Below are positions 52,085-60,228 of a stretch of 64,000 bases of DNA, piece after piece. Position 1 is the stretch's first letter, and the number at the start of each line of letters is the position of its first letter. This DNA comes from CAYYFX01 sp964571855. GTDB lineage: Bacteria; ARS69. Made by a program: the position numbers and the translations under genes. Below the pieces are notes generated by a model. It made no database searches. It was given only the letters and a program-made list of their open reading frames with translations, and was not told the DNA's origin. The stretch spans positions 95,290 through 159,289 of the forward strand of contig CAZNDO010000008.1 of NCBI GenBank assembly GCA_964571855.1, written 5' to 3'.

Positions 52085-53500
52085 GTGTTCCACAACATCC
52101 GGAAGATCCACTTCGTCGGCATCGGCGGGACCGGCATGAGCGGGATCGCCGAAGTGCTCGTGAACCTCGGATTCACCGTGTCCGGCTCGGACCTCGCGGA
52201 CGGGGACTCGCTGCGAAGGCTGGCGCGGCTCGGCTGCCGCGTGGAGATCGGGCACGACGCGCGCAACCTCCGCGACGCCCAGGTCGTGGTGGTCTCGAGC
52301 GCCGTGAACGCGCGCAATCCCGAGGTGGCCGCGGCCCGCGACGCCGGCATCCCGGTGATCCCGCGCGCCGAGATGCTGGCCGAGCTGATGCGCATGAAGT
52401 TCGGCGTGGCCGTCGGCGGCGCGCACGGGAAGACCACCACCACGTGGCTCGCGTCGCTCGTCCTGGACAAGGGCGGGATGGACCCCACGATCGTGGTCGG
52501 CGGGCGGCTGCGCGCGCTGGACACGAACGCGCGGCTCGGCGGCGGCCGGTTCCTGGTGGCGGAGGCGGACGAGTCGGACGGGTCGTTCCTGCGGCTCAGC
52601 CCCACGATCGCGGTGATCACGAACCTGGACCGCGAGCACCTGGACCACTACGGCACCATGGAGAAGCTGCGCGCCACGTTCGTGGAGTTCGCGAACCGCG
52701 TGCCGTTCTACGGCGCCACGGTGGTCTGCGTGGACGATCCGCTGGCGCGCGGGCTCCTGCCGGACCTGCACCGGCGCGTGATCACGTACGGGTTCTCGGA
52801 CGACGCCGAGGTCCGCGCGCAGGGCCGCCGCCGCGAGGCGGGGAAGACCCGCTTCACGGTCACGCGCCACGGCAAGGAGCTCGGGGAGATCGTCCTGCAG
52901 GTGCCGGGGGAGCACATGGTGCGGAACGCCTTGGCGGCCGTGTGCGTCGGCCTCGAGGTGGGGGTCCCCTTCGCCGCCATCCGGGAAGCGCTCGGCGAGT
53001 TCTCGGGGATCGCGCGGCGCATGGAGGTGCGCGCGGAGTCCGACGGCGTGCTGATCGTGGACGACTACGGCCACCATCCGGCGGAGATCGCGGCCACGCT
53101 GGCCGCGGCGCGCGAGTGGCAGCCGGGGCGCCGCATCGTCGCCGTGTTCCAGCCGCACCGCTACACCCGCACCGCGGACCTCGCGCCGCAGTTCGGCCCG
53201 CCGCTCGCGAAGGCGGACCGCGTGGTGGTCACCGCCATCTACCCGGCGGGGGAGCCGCCCATCGAGGGGGTGCACGCCGGCCTGGTCGCGGACGCGGCGA
53301 AGGCGTCGGGCGCGAACGCGTCGCTCGTGGCCACGTGGGAGGACGCGGTGGACCTGCTTCTGCCCGAGATCCGTCCGGGCGACGTCGTGCTCACGCTGGG
53401 AGCGGGCGACGTGTGGAAGGCGGGTGATCTGCTCGCGGCGCGCCTTGCCGCGAGCCCAGCGGACGCAGCGGAACCGCGGGTCGCGGGGCGCCCCGCGTGA
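52085..53500 (+). CDS. murC: UDP-MurNAc:L-alanine ligase MurC
   Basis: MurC adds the first amino acid to UDP-MurNAc. The 471-residue protein has the UDP-binding GIGGTGMSGIAEVLVNLG (near 13), the ATP loop GAHGKTTTTWLA (near 114), EADESDGSFL, NLDREHLDHYG and DDYGHHPAEI in the C-terminal domain. GTG 52085 has GGAGG-type sequence eight to fifteen bases upstream. It overlaps murB by four bases. Confidence 0.96.
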   Translation: MFHNIRKIHFVGIGGTGMSGIAEVLVNLGFTVSGSDLADGDSLRRLARLGCRVEIGHDARNLRDAQVVVVSSAVNARNPEVAAARDAGIPVIPRAEMLAELMRMKFGVAVGGAHGKTTTTWLASLVLDKGGMDPTIVVGGRLRALDTNARLGGGRFLVAEADESDGSFLRLSPTIAVITNLDREHLDHYGTMEKLRATFVEFANRVPFYGATVVCVDDPLARGLLPDLHRRVITYGFSDDAEVRAQGRRREAGKTRFTVTRHGKELGEIVLQVPGEHMVRNALAAVCVGLEVGVPFAAIREALGEFSGIARRMEVRAESDGVLIVDDYGHHPAEIAATLAAAREWQPGRRIVAVFQPHRYTRTADLAPQFGPPLAKADRVVVTAIYPAGEPPIEGVHAGLVADAAKASGANASLVATWEDAVDLLLPEIRPGDVVLTLGAGDVWKAGDLLAARLAASPADAAEPRVAGRPA

Positions 53501-54423
53501 CGGGCGCGGGGGCCACGGCCACGCTGGCCGGCGAGCTGGAGCGGCTGTCCGGGATCAAGGTCCGGACCGACGTCGCGCTCGCGAAGATGACCACGTTCAA
53601 GATCGGCGGTCCGGCCGCGATCGTGGTCACGCCGGAGACCGAGGAGGGTCTGGCGGAGGCCATGCCGCGGCTCGTGGAGTCCGGCCTGCCGCTGTTCATC
53701 TTCGGGAACGGCTCGAACCTGCTGGTTTCCGACGCGGGCTTCCCGGGGATCGTGGTGCGCGTGGGCTCCGCGCTCGGCGAGATCGCGGCGGAGGGTCCGG
53801 ACCGGCTGCGGATCGGGGCGGGCGCCCTGTGGAGCCGGGTGCTCCGGCAACTCGTCCAGGATGGCTGGACCGGGCTCGAGTTCGGCGCCGGCATCCCCGG
53901 CACTCTCGGCGGGGCGATCGCCACGAACGCCGGCACCCGCGGCGGCGAGACCGCGGACCGCCTCGTGGACGTGCGCGGGGTGGATCGCGCGGGCGCGGTG
54001 CGGACGCTCGCGAAGGCGGACATCCCCTTCGTGTACCGCAACGGCGCGCTGCCCGACGGCTTCGTGGTCACGAGCACGCGCTTCGCGGTGGAGCGGGACG
54101 ACCCCGCGAAGGTGGAGGCCACCATCCGCGGCTACCAGGCCGAACGGCGGCGCGACCAGCCGGAGCGCGAGCCGTCGGCGGGGTGCATCTTCAAGAACCC
54201 GCCGGGGAAGTCCGCGGGGCGGATGATCGACCAGGCCGGGCTCAAGGGCACGGCCGAGGGCGGCGCGGTCGTCTCGCCCGTGCACGGGAACTTCATCATC
54301 AACCAGGGCGGCGCCACGGCCGCGGACGTGCTGCGGCTCGTGGACCGCATCCGCGAGCGCATCCGCGCGGAGTTCGCCACGGAGCTGGAGATGGAGGTAC
54401 GCCTCCTGGGGTTCCCCTCGTGA
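53497..54423 (+). CDS. murB: UDP-N-acetylenolpyruvoylglucosamine reductase MurB
   Basis: MurB reduces UDP-GlcNAc-enolpyruvate to UDP-MurNAc with NADPH and FAD. The 308-residue protein has MTTFKIGGPA, GNGSNLLVSDAGFPG (FAD site), GAGIPGTLGGAIATNAG and PSAGCIFKNPPGKSAG. In the last motif Cys230 stands at the position of the catalytic Ser of E. coli MurB, a variant that I believe occurs in other type II enzymes. Its GTG overlaps murC; its stop shares one base with ftsQ. No ddl gene follows, unlike many dcw clusters. Confidence 0.95.
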   Translation: MTGAGATATLAGELERLSGIKVRTDVALAKMTTFKIGGPAAIVVTPETEEGLAEAMPRLVESGLPLFIFGNGSNLLVSDAGFPGIVVRVGSALGEIAAEGPDRLRIGAGALWSRVLRQLVQDGWTGLEFGAGIPGTLGGAIATNAGTRGGETADRLVDVRGVDRAGAVRTLAKADIPFVYRNGALPDGFVVTSTRFAVERDDPAKVEATIRGYQAERRRDQPEREPSAGCIFKNPPGKSAGRMIDQAGLKGTAEGGAVVSPVHGNFIINQGGATAADVLRLVDRIRERIRAEFATELEMEVRLLGFPS

Positions 54424-55277
54424 TGCGGTTGCCGGGCATCCCGCGTCGCGCCCGGCGGAACGTGTCGCGGACGGCCCGTCGCCCGGTGGGCGTGGCCCCG
54501 CCCGCGCGCACGGCGCCGGCCGAGCCGTCCGCGCCGCCGTCCGCGGCCGCCCGCCGCCGCCGGCGGGTCGTCGCCGTGGCGGTGCTGGCCCTGCTCGCGC
54601 TGGTCCCGCTGTCGTTCGCGGCGCGGAAGCTGGCGCAGCATCCGGCGTTCGCGGTGCGCTCGGTGCACGTGAAGGGCGCGGAGCGCGTGGCGGCGGAGGA
54701 CGTGCTGGAGCTGGCCGGAGTGGCGGCGGGGCAGCCGTGGGCCGGGCTGGACGCGCGGGCCGTCGAGCTGCGCCTCGAGGGGCACCCGTGGGTCGCGCGC
54801 GCGCACGTGCGGCGACCCTGGCCGGGGCGCGTGAACCTGTGCATCCAGGAGTGCCGGCCGGTCGCGCGGGTGGAGATCGGCGGGCGGATCTACGGGCTGT
54901 GCGAGGACCTGCGCGTCGTGCCGTCCGGGGATCCGGAGCTTCCGCTGATCCGGAGCCGCGGGCGGGAGAAGACCGACCCGGACGCCCTGGCCCGCGGTCT
55001 GGACTGGGTGGAACTGCTCCGGCGGGCGGAGATCGCCGGGGCGGAGCCGGTGCAGGTGGATGTCCACCAGGGCGAGGGCGACCGCGTTGCCCTGCCGAAG
55101 CGCGGGTTCACTGCCTCCGTGGACGAGACGATCCCGGTGCGCCTGGCCGCGCGGAACGTGCTGGCGTTCCTCGAAACGCTGGACGAAGAGGGGGGCTCTC
55201 GCGGTACGCTGCGCCTCATCTCGGGCGACACCGGGGTATGGCGGGCGGCCGGCGGCCGCCGGGCGAAATCGGGATAG
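54423..55277 (+). CDS. ftsQ: Cell division protein FtsQ / DivIB
   Basis: FtsQ links the divisome scaffold to FtsL-FtsB and FtsWI. The 284-residue protein has a long Arg/Pro/Ala-rich cytoplasmic N-terminus (1-50), one membrane helix (about 52-70), a POTRA domain beginning HPAFAVRSVHVKGAERV (near 79) and a beta domain ending near residue 270. The order murB-ftsQ-ftsA confirms identity. The start shares one base with the murB stop, and ftsA begins two bases after its stop. Confidence 0.92.
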   Translation: MRLPGIPRRARRNVSRTARRPVGVAPPARTAPAEPSAPPSAAARRRRRVVAVAVLALLALVPLSFAARKLAQHPAFAVRSVHVKGAERVAAEDVLELAGVAAGQPWAGLDARAVELRLEGHPWVARAHVRRPWPGRVNLCIQECRPVARVEIGGRIYGLCEDLRVVPSGDPELPLIRSRGREKTDPDALARGLDWVELLRRAEIAGAEPVQVDVHQGEGDRVALPKRGFTASVDETIPVRLAARNVLAFLETLDEEGGSRGTLRLISGDTGVWRAAGGRRAKSG

Positions 55278-55279
55278 TC

Positions 55280-56509
55280 ATGGCATCGAGCGAAATCCTG
55301 GCGGGGCTGGACCTCGGGACGGCGCGCACCACGGCCATCGTGGCGGAGCCGCTCGAGGACGGGCGCCTGCGCATCCTGGGCATGGGACGCGCGGAGTCCG
55401 GCGGCATCAAGAAGGGCGTGGTCGTCAACCTCGAGCGCACGATCCAGGGCATCGAGGAGGCCGTGGAGGCCGCCGCGCGGCAGGCCGAGGTGGAGATCGG
55501 CGCGGTCACCGTCGGCATCGCCGGGGACCACGTGAAGAGCATCAACAGCCGCGGGGTCATCGCGGTCCGGAACCCGGACGGCGAGATCACGCGCGGCGAC
55601 GTGGACCGCGTCATCGAGGCGGCCCGCGCCATCGCGCTCCCCGGGGACCGCGAGATCGTCCACGTGCTCCCGCAGGAGTTCACCGTGGACGACCAGGGCG
55701 GCATCCACGACCCGGTCGGCATGGTGGGCGTGCGCCTCGAGACCGAGGTCCACGTGATCACCGGTGCGTCCACCCCCATCCAGAACCTGCTGAAGTGCGT
55801 GCGCCGCGCCGGCCTGGACGTGGAGGACGTGGTGCTCTCCTCCGTGGCCGCGGCGGACGCCGTGCTCACGCAGGACGAGATGGAGCTCGGCGCGGTGCTC
55901 GTGGACATCGGCGGCGGCACCACGGACGTGGCGGTGTTCGCGGACGGCGGGCTGAAGCACACCGCCGTGCTCGGCGTCGGCGGGTCGAACGTGACGAACG
56001 ACATCGCCATCGGCCTGCGCACGCCCCTGTCCTCCGCGGAGGGGATCAAGCGCCTGCACGCCTCGCTCCTTCCCGGGGAGGAAGGGGACGAGGTGCTGCT
56101 GGTGCCCGGCGTGAACGGCCGCCCGGAGCGCTCCGTGAGCCGCGGCATCCTGAACTCCATCGTGCGCCCGCGCATGGAGGAGATCCTCGCCCTGTCGTAC
56201 CGCGAGGTGAAGAAGACGGACTACTGGGACCTGCTCGCGGCCGGCCTCGTCCTGACCGGCGGCGGCGCGCAGCTCCGCGGCACGCTCGGCCTGGCCGAGC
56301 ACCTCTTCAACCTCCCGGCGAAGCTCGGCGTGCCGCAGTGCACCGTGGGCTTCGACGAGGACGTGCAGACCCCCGAAGCCGCCACGGCGGTGGGCCTCCT
56401 GACCTACGCGAACCGCCACGCCCACGGCACCACGAACGGGTTCGCCGGGCGCCAGCTCTTCGAACGCGTGACCGGCACGATGCGCCGCTGGGTCGCCGAG
56501 CTGTTCTGA
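55280..56509 (+). CDS. ftsA: Cell division protein FtsA (actin-like membrane tether)
   Basis: FtsA anchors FtsZ filaments at the membrane. The 409-residue actin-fold protein has GLDLGTARTTAIV (phosphate 1, near 10), the 1C-type domain with GGIKKGVVVNLERTI, VLVDIGGGTTDVAVF (phosphate 2, near 205) and LVLTGGGAQLRG (adenosine motif, near 325). The C-terminal amphipathic helix is FERVTGTMRRWVAELF. ATG 55280 is two bases after ftsQ. A palindromic element follows nine bases after its stop and separates it from ftsZ. Confidence 0.96.
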   Translation: MASSEILAGLDLGTARTTAIVAEPLEDGRLRILGMGRAESGGIKKGVVVNLERTIQGIEEAVEAAARQAEVEIGAVTVGIAGDHVKSINSRGVIAVRNPDGEITRGDVDRVIEAARAIALPGDREIVHVLPQEFTVDDQGGIHDPVGMVGVRLETEVHVITGASTPIQNLLKCVRRAGLDVEDVVLSSVAAADAVLTQDEMELGAVLVDIGGGTTDVAVFADGGLKHTAVLGVGGSNVTNDIAIGLRTPLSSAEGIKRLHASLLPGEEGDEVLLVPGVNGRPERSVSRGILNSIVRPRMEEILALSYREVKKTDYWDLLAAGLVLTGGGAQLRGTLGLAEHLFNLPAKLGVPQCTVGFDEDVQTPEAATAVGLLTYANRHAHGTTNGFAGRQLFERVTGTMRRWVAELF

Positions 56510-56517
56510 ACCGTTCC

Positions 56518-56832
56518 CGTTCGGCGACGCGACCGCGAGCAAACGACTGCGGATCGTCCGCGAGGCGGCGGCGCGCGCCCGGTCGCCGGGCGAAGTCGCG
56601 CGCGTCCGGGGCCGGGCCTCTCTGCAGCGGCGTCGCGTAGACGCCGGGAGGCACGGATGCCGGAGGCGTCGAAGCGCCGAGCCCTTCCGGCGACAGGACG
56701 TCGCCGGAAGGGCGTCCGCGGCAGAGAGGCCCGGCCCCGGACGCGCGCGACTTCGCCCGGCGACCGGGCGCGCGCCGCCGCCTCGCGGACGATCCGCCGG
56801 GTCGCACGCGCACGCGATTTCGTCGCCGAACG
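56518..56832. repeat. Large palindromic element between ftsA and ftsZ
   Basis: A perfect 77-bp inverted repeat has arms at 56549-56625 and 56721-56797 and a 95-bp centre. The centre holds two more hairpins: a 14-bp stem (56681-56694 with 56700-56713, loop AGGAC) and a 7-bp stem (56628-56634 with 56640-56646). Outside the long arms a 12-bp inverted repeat (CGTTCGGCGACG at 56518-56529, its complement at 56821-56832) is almost in register. I see no direct flanking duplication and no convincing reading frame. It could be a MITE-like or other foldback element, an RNA processing hairpin, or an assembly artefact. The rest of the 437-bp ftsA-ftsZ gap (56833-56946) shows no clear promoter, only the ftsZ ribosome binding site. 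Confidence 0.88.
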
Positions 56833-56933
56833 TACGATTGTGCTGTTCACGTCGGCGACTTTGCGGTACAGCAGGTCACGGTGTGGCAGGGGAAGGACCG
56901 CGCGCACGCGACTGGCGGTCCGTGACGATGTGT

Positions 56934-56942
56934 GGGGAGGGG
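56934..56942 (+). promoter_or_regulatory. Strong ribosome binding site of ftsZ
   Basis: GGGGAGGGG ends four bases before ATG 56947. It fixes the ftsZ start and argues against the in-frame GTG at 56932. It is the strongest Shine-Dalgarno sequence in the cluster, fitting the high FtsZ demand. Confidence 0.8.
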
Positions 56943-56946
56943 AACC

Positions 56947-58119
56947 ATGCCTTTCGAGCTGGTCGAGGAGCGAACGAACCTCGCCAAGATCCGCGTCATC
57001 GGGGTCGGTGGCGCCGGCGGCAACGCGATCAACCGCATGATCGAGTCCGGCCTCGCCGGATGCGACTTCATCACCGCGAACACGGACCTGCAGGCCCTCG
57101 GGGTCGCCCTGGCGCCCACGCGGCTGCAGCTGGGAACCACGGTCACCCGCGGACTCGGCTCCGGCGGCAACCCCGAGGTGGGGCGCCGCGCGGTGGAAGA
57201 GAGCCGCGAACTGGTCGCCGAGACGCTGGACGGCTCGGACATGGTCTTCGTGACCGCCGGCATGGGCGGCGGCACCGGCACCGGCGCCGCGCCGATCGTC
57301 GCGGAGATCGCGAAGGACCTGGGGGCCCTGACCGTCGGCGTGGTCACGAAGCCGTTCGAGTTCGAGGGCCGGCACCGCACCCGGCAGGCGGCGGAAGGCA
57401 TGGTCCGCCTGAAGGACGCGGTGGACACCCTCATCGTCATCCCGAACCAGCGGCTGCTGTCCATCGTGCAGAAGGACACCACGCTCCTGGAGGCGTTCCG
57501 CCTCGCGGACGACGTCCTGCTCCACGCCACCCGCGGCATCTCGGATCTCATCTCCGTGCCCGGCCTCGTGAACCTCGACTTCGCCGACGTGCGCTCCGTG
57601 ATGTCGAAGATGGGGGACGCGCTGATGGGCACCGGGCTCGCGGAGGGCGAGGACCGCGCGTCGAAGGCGGCGCGGCAGGCGGTGACCAGCCCGCTCCTGG
57701 AGGAGGTCTCCATCGCGGGCGCCCGCGGCGTGCTCGTGAACATCACCGGCGGCGAGGACCTGACGCTGACGGACGTGAACGACGCCACGTCCATCATCTA
57801 CGACGCGGCCGGGGACGAGGCGAACCTCTTCTTCGGCGCCGTGATCGATCCCGCGCGCAAGGGCTGCGTGCAGGTCACGGTGATCGCCACGGGCATCGGC
57901 GAGGCCGTCCGGGAGAAGACGCGGCCCGAGACTGTCGCTACGCGCGCCGCGGCGCCGGAGCCGGTGGCCCTGCCGCAGCTCACCGCGTCCGACCTCGAGC
58001 GCCCCGCGTTCCGCCGGGCCGAGCCGCGGCGCGACAGCGAGCCGGCGAAGCGCGTGATCCGTTCCTTCATCGACGACGACCTGGAGACGCCCACCTTCCT
58101 GCGCAAGCAGATGGACTAG
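56947..58119 (+). CDS. ftsZ: Cell division GTPase FtsZ
   Basis: FtsZ is the tubulin-like GTPase that forms the Z-ring. The 390-residue protein has GVGGAGGNAINRM (near 19), the tubulin signature GGGTGTG (107-113), the T7-loop GGEDLTLTDVNDA (near 265) and the C-terminal binding peptide DDDLETPTFLRKQMD, preceded by a variable linker of about 55 residues. Unlike the rest of the cluster it is not translationally coupled to its upstream neighbour, because a palindromic element intervenes. It is the last gene of the dcw cluster. Confidence 0.97.
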   Translation: MPFELVEERTNLAKIRVIGVGGAGGNAINRMIESGLAGCDFITANTDLQALGVALAPTRLQLGTTVTRGLGSGGNPEVGRRAVEESRELVAETLDGSDMVFVTAGMGGGTGTGAAPIVAEIAKDLGALTVGVVTKPFEFEGRHRTRQAAEGMVRLKDAVDTLIVIPNQRLLSIVQKDTTLLEAFRLADDVLLHATRGISDLISVPGLVNLDFADVRSVMSKMGDALMGTGLAEGEDRASKAARQAVTSPLLEEVSIAGARGVLVNITGGEDLTLTDVNDATSIIYDAAGDEANLFFGAVIDPARKGCVQVTVIATGIGEAVREKTRPETVATRAAAPEPVALPQLTASDLERPAFRRAEPRRDSEPAKRVIRSFIDDDLETPTFLRKQMD

Positions 58120-58218
58120 GCCGGGAGGCGTCACGGGACGGGGCGCGCCCGCACGGCGGCGCCCCTTCGCGAGACGCATGAGAGATCCCGGGGAAGTCCC
58201 TGTCCCCGAGGGGTTTCC

Positions 58219-60228
58219 ATGACTCGCGATCTGCAGGCGGGACGGTCTCCTGGGGATCCCCTGACCGGGCTTCCCGGGGTGGGACCGAAGCGCGCCGAGG
58301 CCCTGGCCCGGCTGGGGCTGCGCACCATCGACGATCTGCTGCGCTTCGCGCCGCGTTCCGTGGAGGAGCGCGGCGCGCCCGTTTCCCCCGCGGACGTCCG
58401 CACGCGGGCGGGCGGCTTCGCCGTGTGCCGCGCCCGGGTGGCGAAGGCCGCGTTCCGGCGGGGCCGCGGCGGGCGCGCAGTCCTTCGCGCAAGACTCGAA
58501 GCATCGGGCGCAAGTTGCGAGGCGCTTTGGTTCAACGCGTCGTTCCTGGCGCGCGATGTCGTCGCCGGCGCGTGGGTGGCCGTGGCGGGACGCGTATCCG
58601 CCGACGGCGCGCTGCTGCAGCCCGAGATCGCCCGCCTGGGTGGCGCGAACGACCCCGTACCCGAGCGCATGCAGGGCTGCCGGCCGCTGTACGCGGTCAC
58701 CGACGGCGTCTCGCAGCGCCTGCTGCATGACCTCGTGGGCGCGGCGCTCGACGCGGTGGGCGACCTCGTCGACCCGCTGCCGGAGCCCGTGCGCTCCGCG
58801 GCGGGCGTGGCGCCGCTCGCCGACGCGGTCCGCTGGGCCCACCGTCCGCGCACGCTCGCCGAGGCGGAGGCCGGGCGGGAGCGGCTGCTGTTCGACGCCC
58901 TCCTCGGGATCGAGCTGGCGGTGAAGCGCCGGCTCCGCGTGCGGCGCCGGCGGCGCGCGCCGCGGGGCGACGCCGGCGGCGGCGGCGCGCACGCGTTCAC
59001 CGCGGCGCTCCCGTTCCGCCTCACGCCGTCGCAGGACGCCGCCGTGGCGGCCGCGTGCCACGACCTGGGTGCCGCCTGCCCGATGGGGCGCCTCCTCGTC
59101 GGGGAGGTGGGCTCAGGGAAGACCGCCGTGGCGCTGGCCGTGATCCAGGAGGCGCGCTCGCGCGGGCTCCGGTGCGCGCTGCTCGCGCCGACCGACCTGC
59201 TGGCGCGGCAGCACTTCGCCACGGCGCGCCGCTTCCTGCCGGACGACGACGGGGTCGTGCTCCTCACGGGATCGCTCCCGGCGGCGGCGGCGCGCGAGGT
59301 CCGGGGGCGGCTGGCCGCGGGCCGGGCGGACTTCGCCATCGGCACGCACGCGCTCCTCGCCGACGGCACGTCGCTCCCGGACCTCGGGCTGTGCGTGATC
59401 GACGAGCAGCACCGCTTCGGCGTCCGGCAGCGCCGCGCCCTGCTGGCGAAGGCGCGCACGCCCCACGCGCTCGTCCTCACCGCCACGCCGATCCCGCGCA
59501 CGCTGGCCCTGCTCGCGTTCGGGGACGTGGACATCTCCGTGCTGGAGCCGCGACCGGACGCGACGGGCGACGTGGAGACGATCGTGGTGGAGCCGGGCAA
59601 GCGCGCGGCGCTGCTGGCGCGACTCGCCGAGCGGCTGCGCGCAGGGGAGCAGGCCTTCTTCGTCCGTCCGCGGATCGGCGGGGCCGGGGCGGCCGGCGAA
59701 GGCGCGGTGGAGCTGCACCGGGAGCTGTCCGGCGGCCCGCTCGCCGCGGCGCCGCCGGGGCTCGTCCACGGCCGCATGAGCGCGCCCGAGCGCGAGGACG
59801 TGCTGGAGGCGTTCCGCGCGGGGCGGCTGCGCGCGCTGGTCGCCACCACGGTGGTGGAGGTGGGGCTGGACGTTCCCGGCGCCACGCTCCTGTGGGTGGA
59901 GCAGGCGGATCGCCTGGGGCTGGCGCAGCTGCACCAGCTGCGCGGACGCATCGCCCGGAGGGGACAGAAGGGGTATTGTCTGCTTGTCCCGTCGGCCGAC
60001 GCCCCGGAGGGCGCGCGGGAGCGACTCGACGCCCTGGTGAAGGTGAAGGACGGCCTCCGCCTCGCGGAGATCGACCTCGCGGCCCGGGGTCCGGGCGAAC
60101 TCCTCGGACTCCGCCAGAGCGGTCGGCTCGGAGCGTTCGCGGGCGGGACGAACACGCCGGAACGCCTCGTCGATCTCGTGGATCGCGCGCGGCGCGCGGC
60201 GGACCTCCTGCTGGAGCGGAAACCGTGA
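58219..60228 (+). CDS. recG: ATP-dependent DNA helicase RecG
   Basis: RecG remodels stalled replication forks and branched DNA. The 669-residue protein has an N-terminal helix-hairpin-like LPGVGPKRAEALARLG and a wedge/OB domain. Its helicase core shows GEVGSGKTAVA (motif I, near 294; most RecG have GDVGSGKT), VIDEQHRFGVRQR (motif II), TATPIPRTLAL (motif III) and LHQLRGRIARRGQKGYC (motif VI). It is slightly shorter than the usual 690-700 residues. It starts 99 bases after ftsZ, and its stop overlaps the NfeD gene by four bases. Confidence 0.94.
   Translation: MTRDLQAGRSPGDPLTGLPGVGPKRAEALARLGLRTIDDLLRFAPRSVEERGAPVSPADVRTRAGGFAVCRARVAKAAFRRGRGGRAVLRARLEASGASCEALWFNASFLARDVVAGAWVAVAGRVSADGALLQPEIARLGGANDPVPERMQGCRPLYAVTDGVSQRLLHDLVGAALDAVGDLVDPLPEPVRSAAGVAPLADAVRWAHRPRTLAEAEAGRERLLFDALLGIELAVKRRLRVRRRRRAPRGDAGGGGAHAFTAALPFRLTPSQDAAVAAACHDLGAACPMGRLLVGEVGSGKTAVALAVIQEARSRGLRCALLAPTDLLARQHFATARRFLPDDDGVVLLTGSLPAAAAREVRGRLAAGRADFAIGTHALLADGTSLPDLGLCVIDEQHRFGVRQRRALLAKARTPHALVLTATPIPRTLALLAFGDVDISVLEPRPDATGDVETIVVEPGKRAALLARLAERLRAGEQAFFVRPRIGGAGAAGEGAVELHRELSGGPLAAAPPGLVHGRMSAPEREDVLEAFRAGRLRALVATTVVEVGLDVPGATLLWVEQADRLGLAQLHQLRGRIARRGQKGYCLLVPSADAPEGARERLDALVKVKDGLRLAEIDLAARGPGELLGLRQSGRLGAFAGGTNTPERLVDLVDRARRAADLLLERKP

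Noticed and set aside
56833..56946. Dedicated ftsZ promoter
   Set aside because: TACGAT at 56833-56838 resembles a -10 box, but no -35-like hexamer lies 16-19 bases upstream, and no better pair was found.
56657..57040. Open frame of 127 codons in the ftsA-ftsZ gap
   Set aside because: It is composed of palindrome sequence and then runs into ftsZ in another frame. It has Arg/Ala/Ser-rich low-complexity composition and no ribosome binding site.
58140..58165. Hairpin after ftsZ as terminator
   Set aside because: A 7-bp GGGGCGC/GCGCCCC stem with a 12-base loop exists but is followed by TTCGCGAG without a T-run, so I do not call it an intrinsic terminator.
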